From NCBI GenBank assembly GCA_900539945.1, contig UQDV01000022.1:1-41315 (forward strand): DNA of 41,315 nucleotides, in the 5' to 3' direction. This document shows positions 1 through 10,601 of the stretch, in pieces. The notes under the pieces were generated by a model. It searched no databases, was not told the DNA's origin, and was given only the letters and a program-made list of their open reading frames with translations. Both the position numbers and the translations under genes were made by a program. The DNA comes from an uncultured Faecalibacterium sp. Lineage in GTDB: Bacteria > Bacillota > Clostridia > Oscillospirales > Ruminococcaceae. Position 1 is the first letter of the stretch, and each line of letters opens with the position of its first letter.

Positions 1-2
1 CC

Positions 3-95
3 CGCCGCGTGCCCATTCTGGAAGAGCAGATGAAGGTGGCCAACCACCGCATCGCCGACCTTGAGAACCACGAACGAATGAAAGAGAGGAACTGA
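3..95 (+). CDS. C-terminal end of a phage lysis-module coiled-coil protein (partial)
   Basis: The reading frame is open from the left edge and stops four bases before the holin start. The 30 visible residues (LEEQMKVANHRIADLENHER and flanks) are charged and heptad-like, as in the small XhlA/haemolysin-like or tail-associated proteins that sit directly before holins in Firmicute phages. The last bases (AAAGAGAGG) also supply the holin ribosome binding site, so the two are translationally linked. Only the C-terminus is in the window, so the family is a guess from position and composition. Confidence 0.5.
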   Translation, partial: RRVPILEEQMKVANHRIADLENHERMKERN

Positions 96-98
96 TTT

Positions 99-350
99 AT
101 GGAACTGAGCAACAAGATCTCCGCCGCTACCCTGGCCCGCACCGCTGTGCTCCTGCTGGCCCTGACCAATCAGGTGCTGAGCGCAATGGGCAAGCCCGTG
201 CTGCCCATCGAGAGCACCACCGTGGAGCAGCTGGTCACCGCCGGCATCACCACCGTGGCCGCATTGATCAACTGGTGGAAGAACAACAGCTTCACCGCTG
301 CCGCCGTGGCCGCCGACAGCTACATGGCCCGGCTGAAGCAGAAGCAGTGA
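99..350 (+). CDS. SPP1-family phage holin
   Basis: An 83-residue protein that would oligomerise in the cytoplasmic membrane and release or activate endolysin. It has the layout of the SPP1 holin family: a short N-terminus, a hydrophobic segment near residues 14-30 (TAVLLLALTNQVLSAMG), an LPIE turn, a second hydrophobic stretch near 46-60 ending in WWKNNSFT, then a soluble tail with AADSYMARLKQ. The length is normal for the family. AGAGAGGAACTGATTT precedes the ATG. A strong terminator follows and no endolysin is seen downstream, so this is the last gene of a phage module, or a remnant of one, lying left of the window. Confidence 0.85.
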   Translation: MELSNKISAATLARTAVLLLALTNQVLSAMGKPVLPIESTTVEQLVTAGITTVAALINWWKNNSFTAAAVAADSYMARLKQKQ

Positions 351-382
351 TCGCCGACTGCCCTATATAAGGTAGAGGGCAA

Positions 383-418
383 GGCCCCCGGAGACGCAGG
401 TTTCCGGGGGCCTTTTTC
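383..418 (+). terminator. Intrinsic terminator after the holin
   Basis: GGCCCCCGGA pairs with TCCGGGGGCC across a short loop and is followed by TTTTT. It closes the phage lysis transcript. The rest of 419-774 has no gene; it holds the repeats, inverted repeat and promoter listed separately. Confidence 0.9.
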
Positions 419-491
419 GTCTGCAGCAGGGCGGCAGGAGAAATTCCAGCCGGTTCTTTGCCAGAAATTCCGTCCCTCAAAAAGTGGTTTT

Positions 492-572
492 CCGCAACAA
501 TCCGCACACTCTGCACCAGTACCGCAACCGCATCATTTCACATCCGCAACAGTTTCTCTTTTTTCTGCAACA
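492..572 (+). repeat. Four phased CYGCAAC heptamers upstream of the surface-protein gene
   Basis: CCGCAAC occurs at 492, 522 and 544 and CTGCAAC at 565, all on the same strand, with intervals of 30, 22 and 21 bases. The spacing is near whole turns of the helix. They lie just before the large inverted repeat and the promoter of the LPQTG protein gene. This could be an activator or repressor array; no factor is identified. Confidence 0.4.
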
Positions 573-580
573 AATTCTTG

Positions 581-630
581 TGATTTGTGCAAAATATCCA
601 ATTCAGACTTTGGAATATTTTCACAAATCA
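581..630. promoter_or_regulatory. Long inverted repeat upstream of the surface-protein promoter
   Basis: The left arm TGATTTGTGCAAAATATCC (581-599) and right arm GGAATATTTTCACAAATCA (612-630) are reverse complements apart from one inserted base in each arm, with a 12-base loop. The right arm ends 21 bases before the -35 box at 652. It has no U-tract, so it is more likely an operator or a cruciform than a terminator. Confidence 0.6.
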
Positions 631-651
631 TGCGTTTCTACATATTTTTTC

Positions 652-681
652 TTGACAACCCGCACCAGAAAATGGTATAAA
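652..681 (+). promoter_or_regulatory. Sigma-A promoter of the LPQTG protein gene
   Basis: TTGACA (652-657), an 18-base spacer and TATAAA (676-681). A second perfect -10 (TATAAT, 729-734) lies closer to the gene but has no recognisable -35. The ribosome binding site AAAGGAG (759-765) sits 9 bases before the ATG at 775. Confidence 0.75.
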
Positions 682-774
682 AGAAGCAGGATAGCAAGCC
701 TCGAAATATGTCCATTATATGGGACAGTTATAATGCGTAAAAGACTTGACACCATTTGAAAGGAGCCATCAATC

Positions 775-3700
775 ATGACGAACAAAAAGCTGAAACTCGC
801 TGCCATGTCCGTAGCCCTGACCGCCTGTGTTGCTGCACAGCCCATGGCTGCCCATGCTGTGGAAGGCCCCGACCCTGCCGAGGATAACGCTGCCCCGCAG
901 GCCGAACCCGCCCCTGTGGAAGGTGAGACCGCAGAAGGCGAGGTCGAGGGCGAAGAGGGCAAGCAGGAGGAGTTTACCCCCCCCCCGGTGAACGAAGAGG
1001 CCAAGAGCGAAGAGCAGGCCCCTGCGTTCGGCCCCGGCACCAAGACCGATGACATCACCATTGACTATAAACCTGCTGAGAAGCCGGAACAGCCCGGCAA
1101 ATCCGGTGAGGACGGTGAAGCCGACGGCTCTGAGGGCTCCGGCGAGACGGACGAGACTGAGAACCCCGACGGCACCTATGTGAAGGGTGACGTGATCGAC
1201 AACAGCAAGAAGGACGAAGCCACCGGCAAGGACGGCAAGATCGGCACCGCCACCAAGGAAGAGACCCCCGACAGCTCTTCCAGCACCACCGTCGTGGACC
1301 CCGACGCCGAGGTGAAGAAGGGCGACCCCGTGGTGGGCAAGGACGAGGACGGCAACACCACCATCACCACCCCCACCGAGACCACCGGCACCGAGACTAC
1401 GACCACCACCGGCACCGGCAAGGCCGATTCCTCCACCACCATCACCGACACCAAGAAGGGCGAAGAGATCGACCTCGACGACGAGCTTGGCAAGGACGTG
1501 CGTCCGGACTGGAAAACCGATAAGGATGCCAAGCTGGGCGGTTACACCGTGGACAAGGTCGAGCCCGCCAAGGACGGCAACTCCAAGACCCTGACCCTGA
1601 AAAAGACCAGCGAGCCCGAAACGAAGGAAATGTCCGCTGAGGACGTTGCCAAGCTGCTGGATGTCCCCGAGGACGGCGTGGAGAAAAAGACCGACGACGA
1701 GGGCAAAACCACCTATATCCTGAAAAAGGAAGAGACCTCCACCGACGAGAACGGCAACACCGTCACCCGCGTCACCTACTACAAGATCACCGGCAATACG
1801 GTCGAGACCACCACTGAGACCACTCTGAAGCTCAAGGTGGAAAAGGGCACTGTGGATGTTGATGAGAAGGACCTGACCACTGAGATCGAACTGCCAAGCA
1901 TCACTGCCAAGAACACCGACGAGACCAAGACGGATGTCATCGAGATTTCTTCGGAGAAGCTGGGCGAAATGCTCAAGGACGAGTACTATAACAACGATAC
2001 CGGCGAGTATGTCTATACGGAAACCGATGCAAACGGCAAGGAATATACCTATAAAGTCAAGAAAACGGAAGACACCAAGCCGCTCACCAACAAGCAGTTG
2101 GCCGACCGTCTGGGCGAGGGCTTCACCGGCGATGACAACGGCGTTTACTACAAGGGCGAAAAGCTGAACCTTGACCAGATGGAAGCCGTCCGCAAGACTT
2201 TGAGTTACACCGTGGAGGTCACCGAGGTCACCAAGACCCCCGGCCAGGTCGAAGGCGGTCAGGAAAGCATCAAGAGTGCCGAGGAAACTGCCAAGCTGGA
2301 AGCCATCAAGGCCGCTCTGACGGATGCCGCCAAGAAAACCGGCATCAATGTGGACAGCGAGGATTTCAAGAACCAGCTGAATACGATCGATCCCACCGGC
2401 AAAGGCCAGCTCAATCTCAGCTATACCGATGCAGACGGCAATGTTCATACTGTCACCCTCCGCTATGACGGTGCAACGGTTTCTGCGCCTCAGCCGGGCA
2501 GCTCTGATCCGAGCAAGGACACCGAGACCCGTAAGGATGTTACGGACAACGTCATCACCGGCACCGCTTATGTGACCGGCTCGAATACGTGGACCGAAAG
2601 CGGTTCCCTCAACGGCACCTACGTCAAGCCCGGCAGCGGTGAACTTCCCTCTTTCGATGGTTGGACGATCGCCAGCAAAGACCCGGAGAAGGGCACCACG
2701 ACCTACAAAAAAGAAGAAACCGTGACCTCGCCCGACGGCACCAGCACCAAGATCACCCGTACCTGCACGATCACGGAATCGTCCGCTTCCCTCAGCGATA
2801 CGGAGAAGGAAGAGATTGCCTGGGCGGAGTTGCTGAACCAGCACCCCGAATATAAGAACAAAGATGAGTTGAAAGCTGCAGGTTATAACATCAATATCAG
2901 CAGCATGGACTTCTCCGGCATCAAGCGCGTGGAATGGACGATCGACACACTTTCTGAATCCACAAAGACGGACACCAAGGATCTTAACGACAAGCTGGTG
3001 ATCCCCGGCGGCAAGAACTGGTCGATCGACGAAAACGCCGGCACCATCACGGTGGACGGAAACATCTACCGCAATGTGACCAAAACCGATGACGGCTACA
3101 CCTGCACGGTCGAGGACAAAAACGGCGTAAAGACCACCTACACCTTCACCAAACAGGCCGGTGCTCCGCTGACCCCTGAAGAGATCCAGACCGCACTGGC
3201 AGGCCAATACAGTGTTTCCGCTGACAGCATCCGACTGAACGCCGACGGCAAGACCGCGACCTTCACGAAGGGTAACGAAACCATCACCGTGGATTACAGC
3301 ACCCTGAGCGAGACCCTCACCGTCCGGAAGGATGTGCACACCTCCTCCAGTGTCACCGACATCATCAAGGACAATAAGGATCTTGAGAAGGCATACGACG
3401 AGCTGTGGAAGCAGATTCAGGAGATTCAGAGCAAACTTCTGCCCGGCGAGGAACTCTGGATCGGTAAAACGAAGATCGATTCCACCACCAAAAAGGAAGA
3501 TATCATCAAGTATTTCACCAAGGCCATCTCGCCCGAAAACATGAGCAAGGATGAGCTGATCAAGGCTCTGCAGGAGCAGGAACGGATCGCCAAGAACTCC
3601 ACCTATGTTGCCAACAAGGGTTCTGATTACGAAGAGACCAAGAAGAACTACTACTCCGGTGAAAAGACGGATGAATTCAAATCCTTCAGCAAGGCACCGG

Positions 3701-5232
3701 ATGGTTCCAAAATTGAGGTCTATTGGAAATCGACTTGGTTGTGGTACGGCTATTATTACTATACAGACGCTAACGGCCAGGAAGTTCGTGTTGATAATAA
3801 CACTGTGCACTCCGAAGAGCAGCGCGACGACATCGGCCACCTCGACCTCGCTTCCGGCTCCAAGCTGGATCTGCTGCCGGACGAGGACGGTAAGGTCGAT
3901 CAGACCGACTGTGTGCTGGTGAGCAAGAATCTGAAGCTGGAGTGGAACTACGATGCCGGAAACCTGGTCAACGGTAAGGGCAACCAGCCGGTCGGCCTGG
4001 ACAGCAAGATCAGCTGGGATGATGAAGGCGGCAAGGGCGACGGCCACTACGAGTATGACCGCGGCAATTCCAACAACTGCCCCGACAAGAGCGCCTACTA
4101 CAAGCTGACCGGCACCGTTGCCTACGACCCCATCAAGGAGAACGGCAGCATCAAGCTGTATCAGGGTCAGAGAGGCGACTATTGGACCCCTGGCATCAGC
4201 GCAGAGGATGAGGCCATTAACGCTTACCTGAAGGCAACCGGCAGCAACAAGACAGCCGCCAGTCTCACGAAAAAAGAGCGTGATGCCATCGTTGGCACCT
4301 ATGTTGTGCAGATCGGCACCACCGGCACCAACAGCACCGGTGAGAGCGGCTATCAGGTCTATCTCAAGTCCTCTGAACTGACTGCCTACGGCTATATGAC
4401 CCGCGATGCCAACACCTGCATCAACAGCACCTACAAGCGCCAGGACGGCACCTGGGGTTACGTCGGCGGCTATGACCTGATGATCTCCGAGCTGACCCAG
4501 GTGAGCGAGGGCAAGGTCGTCGGCCAGACGGAATCCACCATCAAGACCATCACCGCCCCGCTGAGCATCCGCAGCTCTCAGGACTTCGCCAAGCGCCTTC
4601 TGGAGCTGAACAAGCAGACCACCACCACCCATAAAACCGGTGAGGGTGCTACGGCTTACGGCGAAAATACTTCCGGCGACTTCGACGGTACCTATACGCA
4701 GAAGAAGAGCGAAACGGTCGAAGGATCCGGTACCGGCAAAGGCCACTACACCACCTTTACCGAAGTGCTGAAGAAGATCTTCTCCGGCTCCGGCAGCAAG
4801 GAGCACGATGAGGGCAGCGTCTCCTACACCCACCGCACCACGGACAAGGTGAACACCACGCCAGTGTCCAAGGAGACCGTGACCACCACCGACGCCCATG
4901 TGGGCTACAACTATACCTCCATCGAGACCCGCACGGTCACCGTGAACGGCGAAGAGACCGTCATCGTCCCGCCCGTTACCCCGCCGGAAACGCCCGTGGA
5001 GGACGAGACCCCGGACGAAGTCGTGACCCCGGAGACCCCCAAACTGCCGCCCGTGCAGGATGCCACCCCGGACGCTCCGGTCCTGCCGTCTGACGCGGTC
5101 CTGCCCGCTGTGCAGGATGCACTGCCGCAGACCGGCGTGAACTGGATGGCCGCTCTGGGCATGGCATTCAGCGGCATGCTGCTGACCATCGCAGGCGCAT
5201 TCGCCAGCCTCAAGTACAAGGAAAAGCACTGA
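775..5232 (+). CDS. Large LPQTG cell-wall-anchored surface protein
   Basis: A 1485-residue secreted protein. Residues 1-28 are a signal peptide (KKLK, hydrophobic core, cleavage after AHA). Residues 29-230 or so are very acidic, with Thr/Glu/Asp low complexity and Thr runs. The middle (about 240-1330) contains diverged modules with recurring phrases such as LT-x-EE-I, DGKTATFTKG and TTTYKKEET, resembling repeated small beta domains. Two regions rich in Tyr and Gly lie near 960-1150. The C-terminus has a Pro/Val-rich wall-spanning stretch, LPQTG at about residue 1450, one membrane helix and the basic tail KYKEKH. Sortase A would anchor it to peptidoglycan. It probably acts as an adhesin or matrix protein, but no named binding domain is recognisable. 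The gene is monocistronic, with its own promoter and terminator. Confidence 0.85.
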   Translation: MTNKKLKLAAMSVALTACVAAQPMAAHAVEGPDPAEDNAAPQAEPAPVEGETAEGEVEGEEGKQEEFTPPPVNEEAKSEEQAPAFGPGTKTDDITIDYKPAEKPEQPGKSGEDGEADGSEGSGETDETENPDGTYVKGDVIDNSKKDEATGKDGKIGTATKEETPDSSSSTTVVDPDAEVKKGDPVVGKDEDGNTTITTPTETTGTETTTTTGTGKADSSTTITDTKKGEEIDLDDELGKDVRPDWKTDKDAKLGGYTVDKVEPAKDGNSKTLTLKKTSEPETKEMSAEDVAKLLDVPEDGVEKKTDDEGKTTYILKKEETSTDENGNTVTRVTYYKITGNTVETTTETTLKLKVEKGTVDVDEKDLTTEIELPSITAKNTDETKTDVIEISSEKLGEMLKDEYYNNDTGEYVYTETDANGKEYTYKVKKTEDTKPLTNKQLADRLGEGFTGDDNGVYYKGEKLNLDQMEAVRKTLSYTVEVTEVTKTPGQVEGGQESIKSAEETAKLEAIKAALTDAAKKTGINVDSEDFKNQLNTIDPTGKGQLNLSYTDADGNVHTVTLRYDGATVSAPQPGSSDPSKDTETRKDVTDNVITGTAYVTGSNTWTESGSLNGTYVKPGSGELPSFDGWTIASKDPEKGTTTYKKEETVTSPDGTSTKITRTCTITESSASLSDTEKEEIAWAELLNQHPEYKNKDELKAAGYNINISSMDFSGIKRVEWTIDTLSESTKTDTKDLNDKLVIPGGKNWSIDENAGTITVDGNIYRNVTKTDDGYTCTVEDKNGVKTTYTFTKQAGAPLTPEEIQTALAGQYSVSADSIRLNADGKTATFTKGNETITVDYSTLSETLTVRKDVHTSSSVTDIIKDNKDLEKAYDELWKQIQEIQSKLLPGEELWIGKTKIDSTTKKEDIIKYFTKAISPENMSKDELIKALQEQERIAKNSTYVANKGSDYEETKKNYYSGEKTDEFKSFSKAPDGSKIEVYWKSTWLWYGYYYYTDANGQEVRVDNNTVHSEEQRDDIGHLDLASGSKLDLLPDEDGKVDQTDCVLVSKNLKLEWNYDAGNLVNGKGNQPVGLDSKISWDDEGGKGDGHYEYDRGNSNNCPDKSAYYKLTGTVAYDPIKENGSIKLYQGQRGDYWTPGISAEDEAINAYLKATGSNKTAASLTKKERDAIVGTYVVQIGTTGTNSTGESGYQVYLKSSELTAYGYMTRDANTCINSTYKRQDGTWGYVGGYDLMISELTQVSEGKVVGQTESTIKTITAPLSIRSSQDFAKRLLELNKQTTTTHKTGEGATAYGENTSGDFDGTYTQKKSETVEGSGTGKGHYTTFTEVLKKIFSGSGSKEHDEGSVSYTHRTTDKVNTTPVSKETVTTTDAHVGYNYTSIETRTVTVNGEETVIVPPVTPPETPVEDETPDEVVTPETPKLPPVQDATPDAPVLPSDAVLPAVQDALPQTGVNWMAALGMAFSGMLLTIAGAFASLKYKEKH

Positions 5233-5278
5233 TGCTTTTCCCTTCCAACGTGATCCACGTCAAGTCGTAAACGCATAG

Positions 5279-5310
5279 AAAGGGCCTCCCCATTCCGGGG
5301 AGGCCCTTTC
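5279..5310 (+). terminator. Terminator of the surface-protein gene, possibly bidirectional
   Basis: AAAGGGCCTCCCC pairs with GGGGAGGCCCTTT around a 5-base loop. The flanking A and T runs let it act in either direction, so it could also stop minus-strand transcription. Confidence 0.85.
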
Positions 5311-5324
5311 GTGTTGTGTTCGGC

Positions 5325-5423
5325 TTATGCTTCCGCATCCAGGTACGATTGCTTGTGCACCAGATTCCCCACGCTCATGTACTCCTTGCGGAAGGAGTAA
5401 TCCTGATAAAACGGCTTGTTGCG
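5325..5423 (-). pseudogene. Possible C-terminal remnant of an unidentified gene
   Basis: Between two terminators, the minus strand encodes GRNKPFYQDYSFRKEYMSVG followed by NLVHKQSYLDAEA and a stop. The aromatic, mixed-charge composition looks like real coding sequence. There is no start codon with a ribosome binding site and the frame dissolves into the terminator stem upstream. I read it as the tail of a gene lost by deletion. The family is not recognised and this may be chance. Confidence 0.3.
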
Positions 5424-5456
5424 GCCATGCTGACCGGCCGCACGGCGCACAGCAAA

Positions 5457-5504
5457 AGCCGCCCCGCAGGCCGGAACTTCCGGTGCCTGCGGGGCGGCTT
5501 TTTG
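5457..5504. terminator. Strong hairpin terminator downstream of the GH1 gene
   Basis: AGCCGCCCCGCAGG pairs with CCTGCGGGGCGGCT, with an inner CCGGAACTTCCGG. TTTTT follows on the plus strand and GCTTTTGC on the minus strand. It lies 25 bases past the GH1 stop and ends the minus-strand PTS operon. Confidence 0.8.
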
Positions 5505-5528
5505 CATTTATGAAACGGAGGAAAACGC

Positions 5529-8368
<2,840 letters not shown>

Positions 8369-8411
8369 GATTGTTTCTCCTTTACCTTTTCAAGTCATCC
8401 AATTTCCGGTC

Positions 8412-8421
8412 GAAGCGCTTC
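8412..8421. promoter_or_regulatory. Catabolite-response-like operator
   Basis: GAAGCGCTTC is a perfect palindrome containing the cre-like core AAGCGCTT. It lies just downstream of the predicted PTS transcription start (around +4 to +13), a position where CcpA or another LacI-type repressor blocks transcription. RpiR binding is the alternative. Confidence 0.5.
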
Positions 8422-8431
8422 CGATGCGTCC

Positions 8432-8460
8432 ATTATAGACGCAGGCAGGTGGTTTGTCAG
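8432..8460 (-). promoter_or_regulatory. Promoter of the PTS-GH1 operon
   Basis: Read on the minus strand: CTGACA, 17 bases, TATAAT. The predicted start is near 8425, leaving a leader of about 57 bases to the PTS ATG. Confidence 0.8.
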
Positions 8461-8474
8461 CAGTTTCTGGGCAT

Positions 8475-8511
8475 AAAAAAACAAGTGCCGTTTTTTTGCA
8501 CTTGTTTTTTT
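8475..8511. terminator. Symmetrical terminator between the RpiR and PTS genes
   Basis: AAAAAAACAAGTGC and GCACTTGTTTTTTT form a near-perfect stem with long A and T flanks. It ends the RpiR-gene transcript on the minus strand just upstream of the PTS promoter. Confidence 0.85.
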
Positions 8512-8544
8512 CGGGTAACGCCCTGTTTTTTATTTTTTGCTTTT

Positions 8545-9288
8545 TCAGATGGCCGCCGGGCCCTCGGAAGTGTAGCGGTAGAGCTTTTTGCCCAGCCGCT
8601 CCACAATGCTCATGGCCGGGAGCTGGGTCGTCACATCGTAGACTCCCAGCCGCTCGTAGGTGACATAATAGGCCAGATTATAGTCCGAGAGTTTTGCGAT
8701 GGTGCAGTTTTCCGTGTTGGTCACGCTGAGGATCTGGCAGTTCTGCTCCTTGAAGCGCATCACATGGCCGATGGTGTCGCGGGACTCGCCGGACACCGAA
8801 AACACGATCACCAGCGAATTTTCCACGAATCGGCTCTCGGTGGGGTAATGGGGCTCGTCGATGTACAGGCAGAACTTGCCCATGCTGGAAAAATAGCGTG
8901 CCCCGTACTTGGCCACGATGCCGGACATGCCGCTGCCTACAAAAAAGATGTGCCGGGCCTGAAAGATGACCCTGGTCAGCATGTCCAGCTTCTGCTCAAA
9001 CTCCGCCGAGCAGGTCTTTTTCAAAAAGTCGATGACCTCCGACACATCGTCCTTGACCGGCGGCTGCTTTGCCTGTTCCAGATGCTGGCGCAGCCGGATC
9101 TTGAACTCCGCATAGCCGTCGCAGCCCGCCTTTTTGCAGAACCGGAGGATGGTGGAGGTAGACACATGGGCGGCATCCGCAAACTCCCGGATGCGCATAT
9201 AGCACACCTTGTCCGCGTTCCGCACAACATACTTATAAACTTCCAGCTCCAGATCATTCAGGCTGCAGATCATCTCTTCGCTGAACAT
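8545..9288 (-). CDS. RpiR/MurR-family transcriptional regulator
   Basis: A 247-residue regulator. Residues 1-75 form the HTH_6 DNA-binding domain (EFADAAHVSTSTILRFCKKAG, then GYAEFKIRL). Residues about 100-235 form a SIS phosphosugar-binding domain (IFFVGSGMSGIVAKYGARYF, then VFSVSGESRDTIGHV). It probably senses a sugar phosphate made by the neighbouring PTS or by amino-sugar metabolism and controls the PTS-GH1 operon and perhaps nagB. It has its own promoter and terminator, with GGGAGG before the ATG. Confidence 0.88.
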   Translation of the reverse strand: MFSEEMICSLNDLELEVYKYVVRNADKVCYMRIREFADAAHVSTSTILRFCKKAGCDGYAEFKIRLRQHLEQAKQPPVKDDVSEVIDFLKKTCSAEFEQKLDMLTRVIFQARHIFFVGSGMSGIVAKYGARYFSSMGKFCLYIDEPHYPTESRFVENSLVIVFSVSGESRDTIGHVMRFKEQNCQILSVTNTENCTIAKLSDYNLAYYVTYERLGVYDVTTQLPAMSIVERLGKKLYRYTSEGPAAI

Positions 9289-9321
9289 CGGCCGCCCCTC
9301 CCTCGTGGTGGTTTTTGTTCC

Positions 9322-9350
9322 AGTATACTGTATTTTTTGCCGCGTTACAA
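9322..9350 (-). promoter_or_regulatory. Promoter of the RpiR-family gene with an internal palindrome
   Basis: On the minus strand: TTGTAA, 17 bases, TATACT. The -10 lies inside the perfect palindrome CAGTATACTG (9321-9330), which may be an autoregulatory site. Confidence 0.7.
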
Positions 9351-9363
9351 TTCCCCTGCTCAG

Positions 9364-9401
9364 AAAAAAGCCGCCGCACGGTGGCAGGGCCGTGCGGCGG
9401 C
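9364..9401 (-). terminator. Terminator of nagB
   Basis: On the minus strand GCCGCCGCACGG pairs with CCGTGCGGCGGC and TTTTTT follows. Confidence 0.9.
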
Positions 9402-9424
9402 AGAAACATGCTTTGGGGAACCGA

Positions 9425-10153
9425 TCAGATCAGGCTCAGGGCCTCTTCGTCGCCCACGAGGATGAAGTCGGGGTGCATCTGCAGGATGCTGGCGGGCACT
9501 TCCGGGGTGACCGGGCCGAAGAAGGCTTTCTTCACGATCTCGGCCTTGCCGGTGCCGTTGACCACCATCAGCACCTTACGGGCCTGCATGATGGTCTTGA
9601 TGCCCATGGTGTAGGCCTGCTTGGGCACCAGGTCTACGTTGCCGTCAAAGAAGCGCTTGTTGGCCTCGATGGTCTCCTGGGTCAGGTCCACACAGTGGGT
9701 CTCCAGCTCAAAAGCCTCGCCCGGCTCGTTGAAGCCGATATGGCCGTCGTGGCCGATGCCCAGCAGCTGCAGGTCGATGCCGCCCACGCTGTGGATGATC
9801 TGGTTGTACTGGGCGCAGGCTGCGTCCGCATCGGGGTTGGTGCCGTCCGGCAGGTTGATGCGGGCGGGGTTGATGTTGACGTGGTCGAACAGGTGGCGGT
9901 GCATGAAGCTCCAGTAGCTTTCCGGGTGGTCCTTGGGCAGGCCGCGGTACTCGTCCAGGTTCACGGTGGTGACCTCCGAGAAATCAATGTCGCCCTTGTT
10001 GTACCACTCCACCAGCTGCTGGTAGGCCCCCACCGGGGTTCCGCCGGTGGCCAGACCCAGCACGCAATTGGGCTTCATGATGACCTGTGCGGAAATAATG
10101 TTTGCCGCCTTGCGGGACATGTCTGCGTAATCCTTTGCACGAATGATCTTCAT
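9425..10153 (-). CDS. nagB: Glucosamine-6-phosphate deaminase
   Basis: A 242-residue cytoplasmic enzyme that converts glucosamine-6-phosphate to fructose-6-phosphate and ammonia. Diagnostic motifs are GLATGGTPVGAYQ near residues 33-45, NLDEYRGL with catalytic D67, and GIGHDGHIGFNEPG with H138 and E143; these match D72, H143 and E148 of the E. coli enzyme with a constant offset of five. The length fits the short Gram-positive form without the allosteric tail. The start is the ATG at 10153; a GTG one codon upstream (10156) is closer to ideal spacing from AAAGAGG and may be used instead. No nagA is present beside it. Confidence 0.95.
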   Translation of the reverse strand: MKIIRAKDYADMSRKAANIISAQVIMKPNCVLGLATGGTPVGAYQQLVEWYNKGDIDFSEVTTVNLDEYRGLPKDHPESYWSFMHRHLFDHVNINPARINLPDGTNPDADAACAQYNQIIHSVGGIDLQLLGIGHDGHIGFNEPGEAFELETHCVDLTQETIEANKRFFDGNVDLVPKQAYTMGIKTIMQARKVLMVVNGTGKAEIVKKAFFGPVTPEVPASILQMHPDFILVGDEEALSLI

Positions 10154-10221
10154 CACAAACGACCTCTTTCATCTTTCATCTTTGCTGCGTTCACCGCGCA
10201 GCATCGGTTTTGCGCTTCCAC

Positions 10222-10282
10222 GCATTCTATTGCAATTCTACCACAATTCACAGGATGCTGTCCAGCATTCTAGCGCATTCTG
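10222..10282 (-). promoter_or_regulatory. nagB promoter region with four phased AGAATGC repeats
   Basis: Read on the minus strand the region has AGAATGC-type repeats starting at 10222, 10232 (one extra base), 10265 and 10275, i.e. two pairs each spaced by 10 bases. A promoter TGGACA (10259-10264), 18 bases, TAGAAT (10235-10240) overlaps them. The array could bind an amino-sugar-responsive regulator such as the RpiR protein. Confidence 0.45.
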
Positions 10283-10401
10283 ACCGAATTTTGCTGTTTT
10301 TCAGCCGATTCGTCCAAAACCCGCCGGGCAGAACGCAGAGGACCCCGCCGAAAGCGGAGCCCTCACGCCGGGAACGCTCGGCAGCGTCTGCAATTTCAGG
10401 T

Positions 10402-10461
10402 TCAGTCCAGCTCCTCGCCGTTGGATGCGATGACCTTCTTGTACCATTGGAATTCCTGCAC
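10402..10461 (-). pseudogene. C-terminal fragment of a second GH1 gene
   Basis: The minus strand encodes VQEFQWYKKVIASNGEELD and a stop. It aligns with the last residues of the intact GH1 enzyme in this window ([16 protein letters not shown]) and with the usual end of 6-phospho-beta-glucosidases. Nothing upstream continues the gene; the frame runs into the terminator of the alcohol dehydrogenase gene. This is the remnant of a deleted GH1 paralogue. The rest of 10157-10600 holds only the nagB promoter, this fragment and imperfect hairpins. Confidence 0.7.
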
Positions 10462-10527
10462 CTCTAGTATAGCGGAAAAACCACAAAAGGAAAAGAGGAT
10501 TTCGGGGCTTCTTTGTGCCAAAAAGAC

Positions 10528-10575
10528 AAAACAGCGCCCCCTGCGCCGTCCGAGACGGTTCAGGGGGCGCTGTCA
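10528..10575 (-). terminator. Terminator of the minus-strand catabolic operon
   Basis: GACAGCGCCCCCTG pairs with CAGGGGGCGCTGT and TTTTG follows on the minus strand. It lies 27 bases past the stop of the alcohol dehydrogenase gene, the last gene of the operon. Confidence 0.85.
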
Positions 10576-10601
10576 TTGCGGTTCAGGGAATGCTGCGGGG
10601 A

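Noticed and set aside
769..5229. A 1486-codon open frame on the minus strand, antisense to the whole LPQTG gene
   Set aside because: It is in register with the real gene and rich in Gly, Val, Leu and Ala, as expected from the complement of codons such as GAC, ACC and AAG. It has no signal, domain or ribosome binding site.
10338..10370. Hairpin GAGGACCCCGC/GCGGAGCCCTC as a terminator of the GH1 remnant
   Set aside because: The stem has mismatches or wobbles and no T-run follows in either direction.
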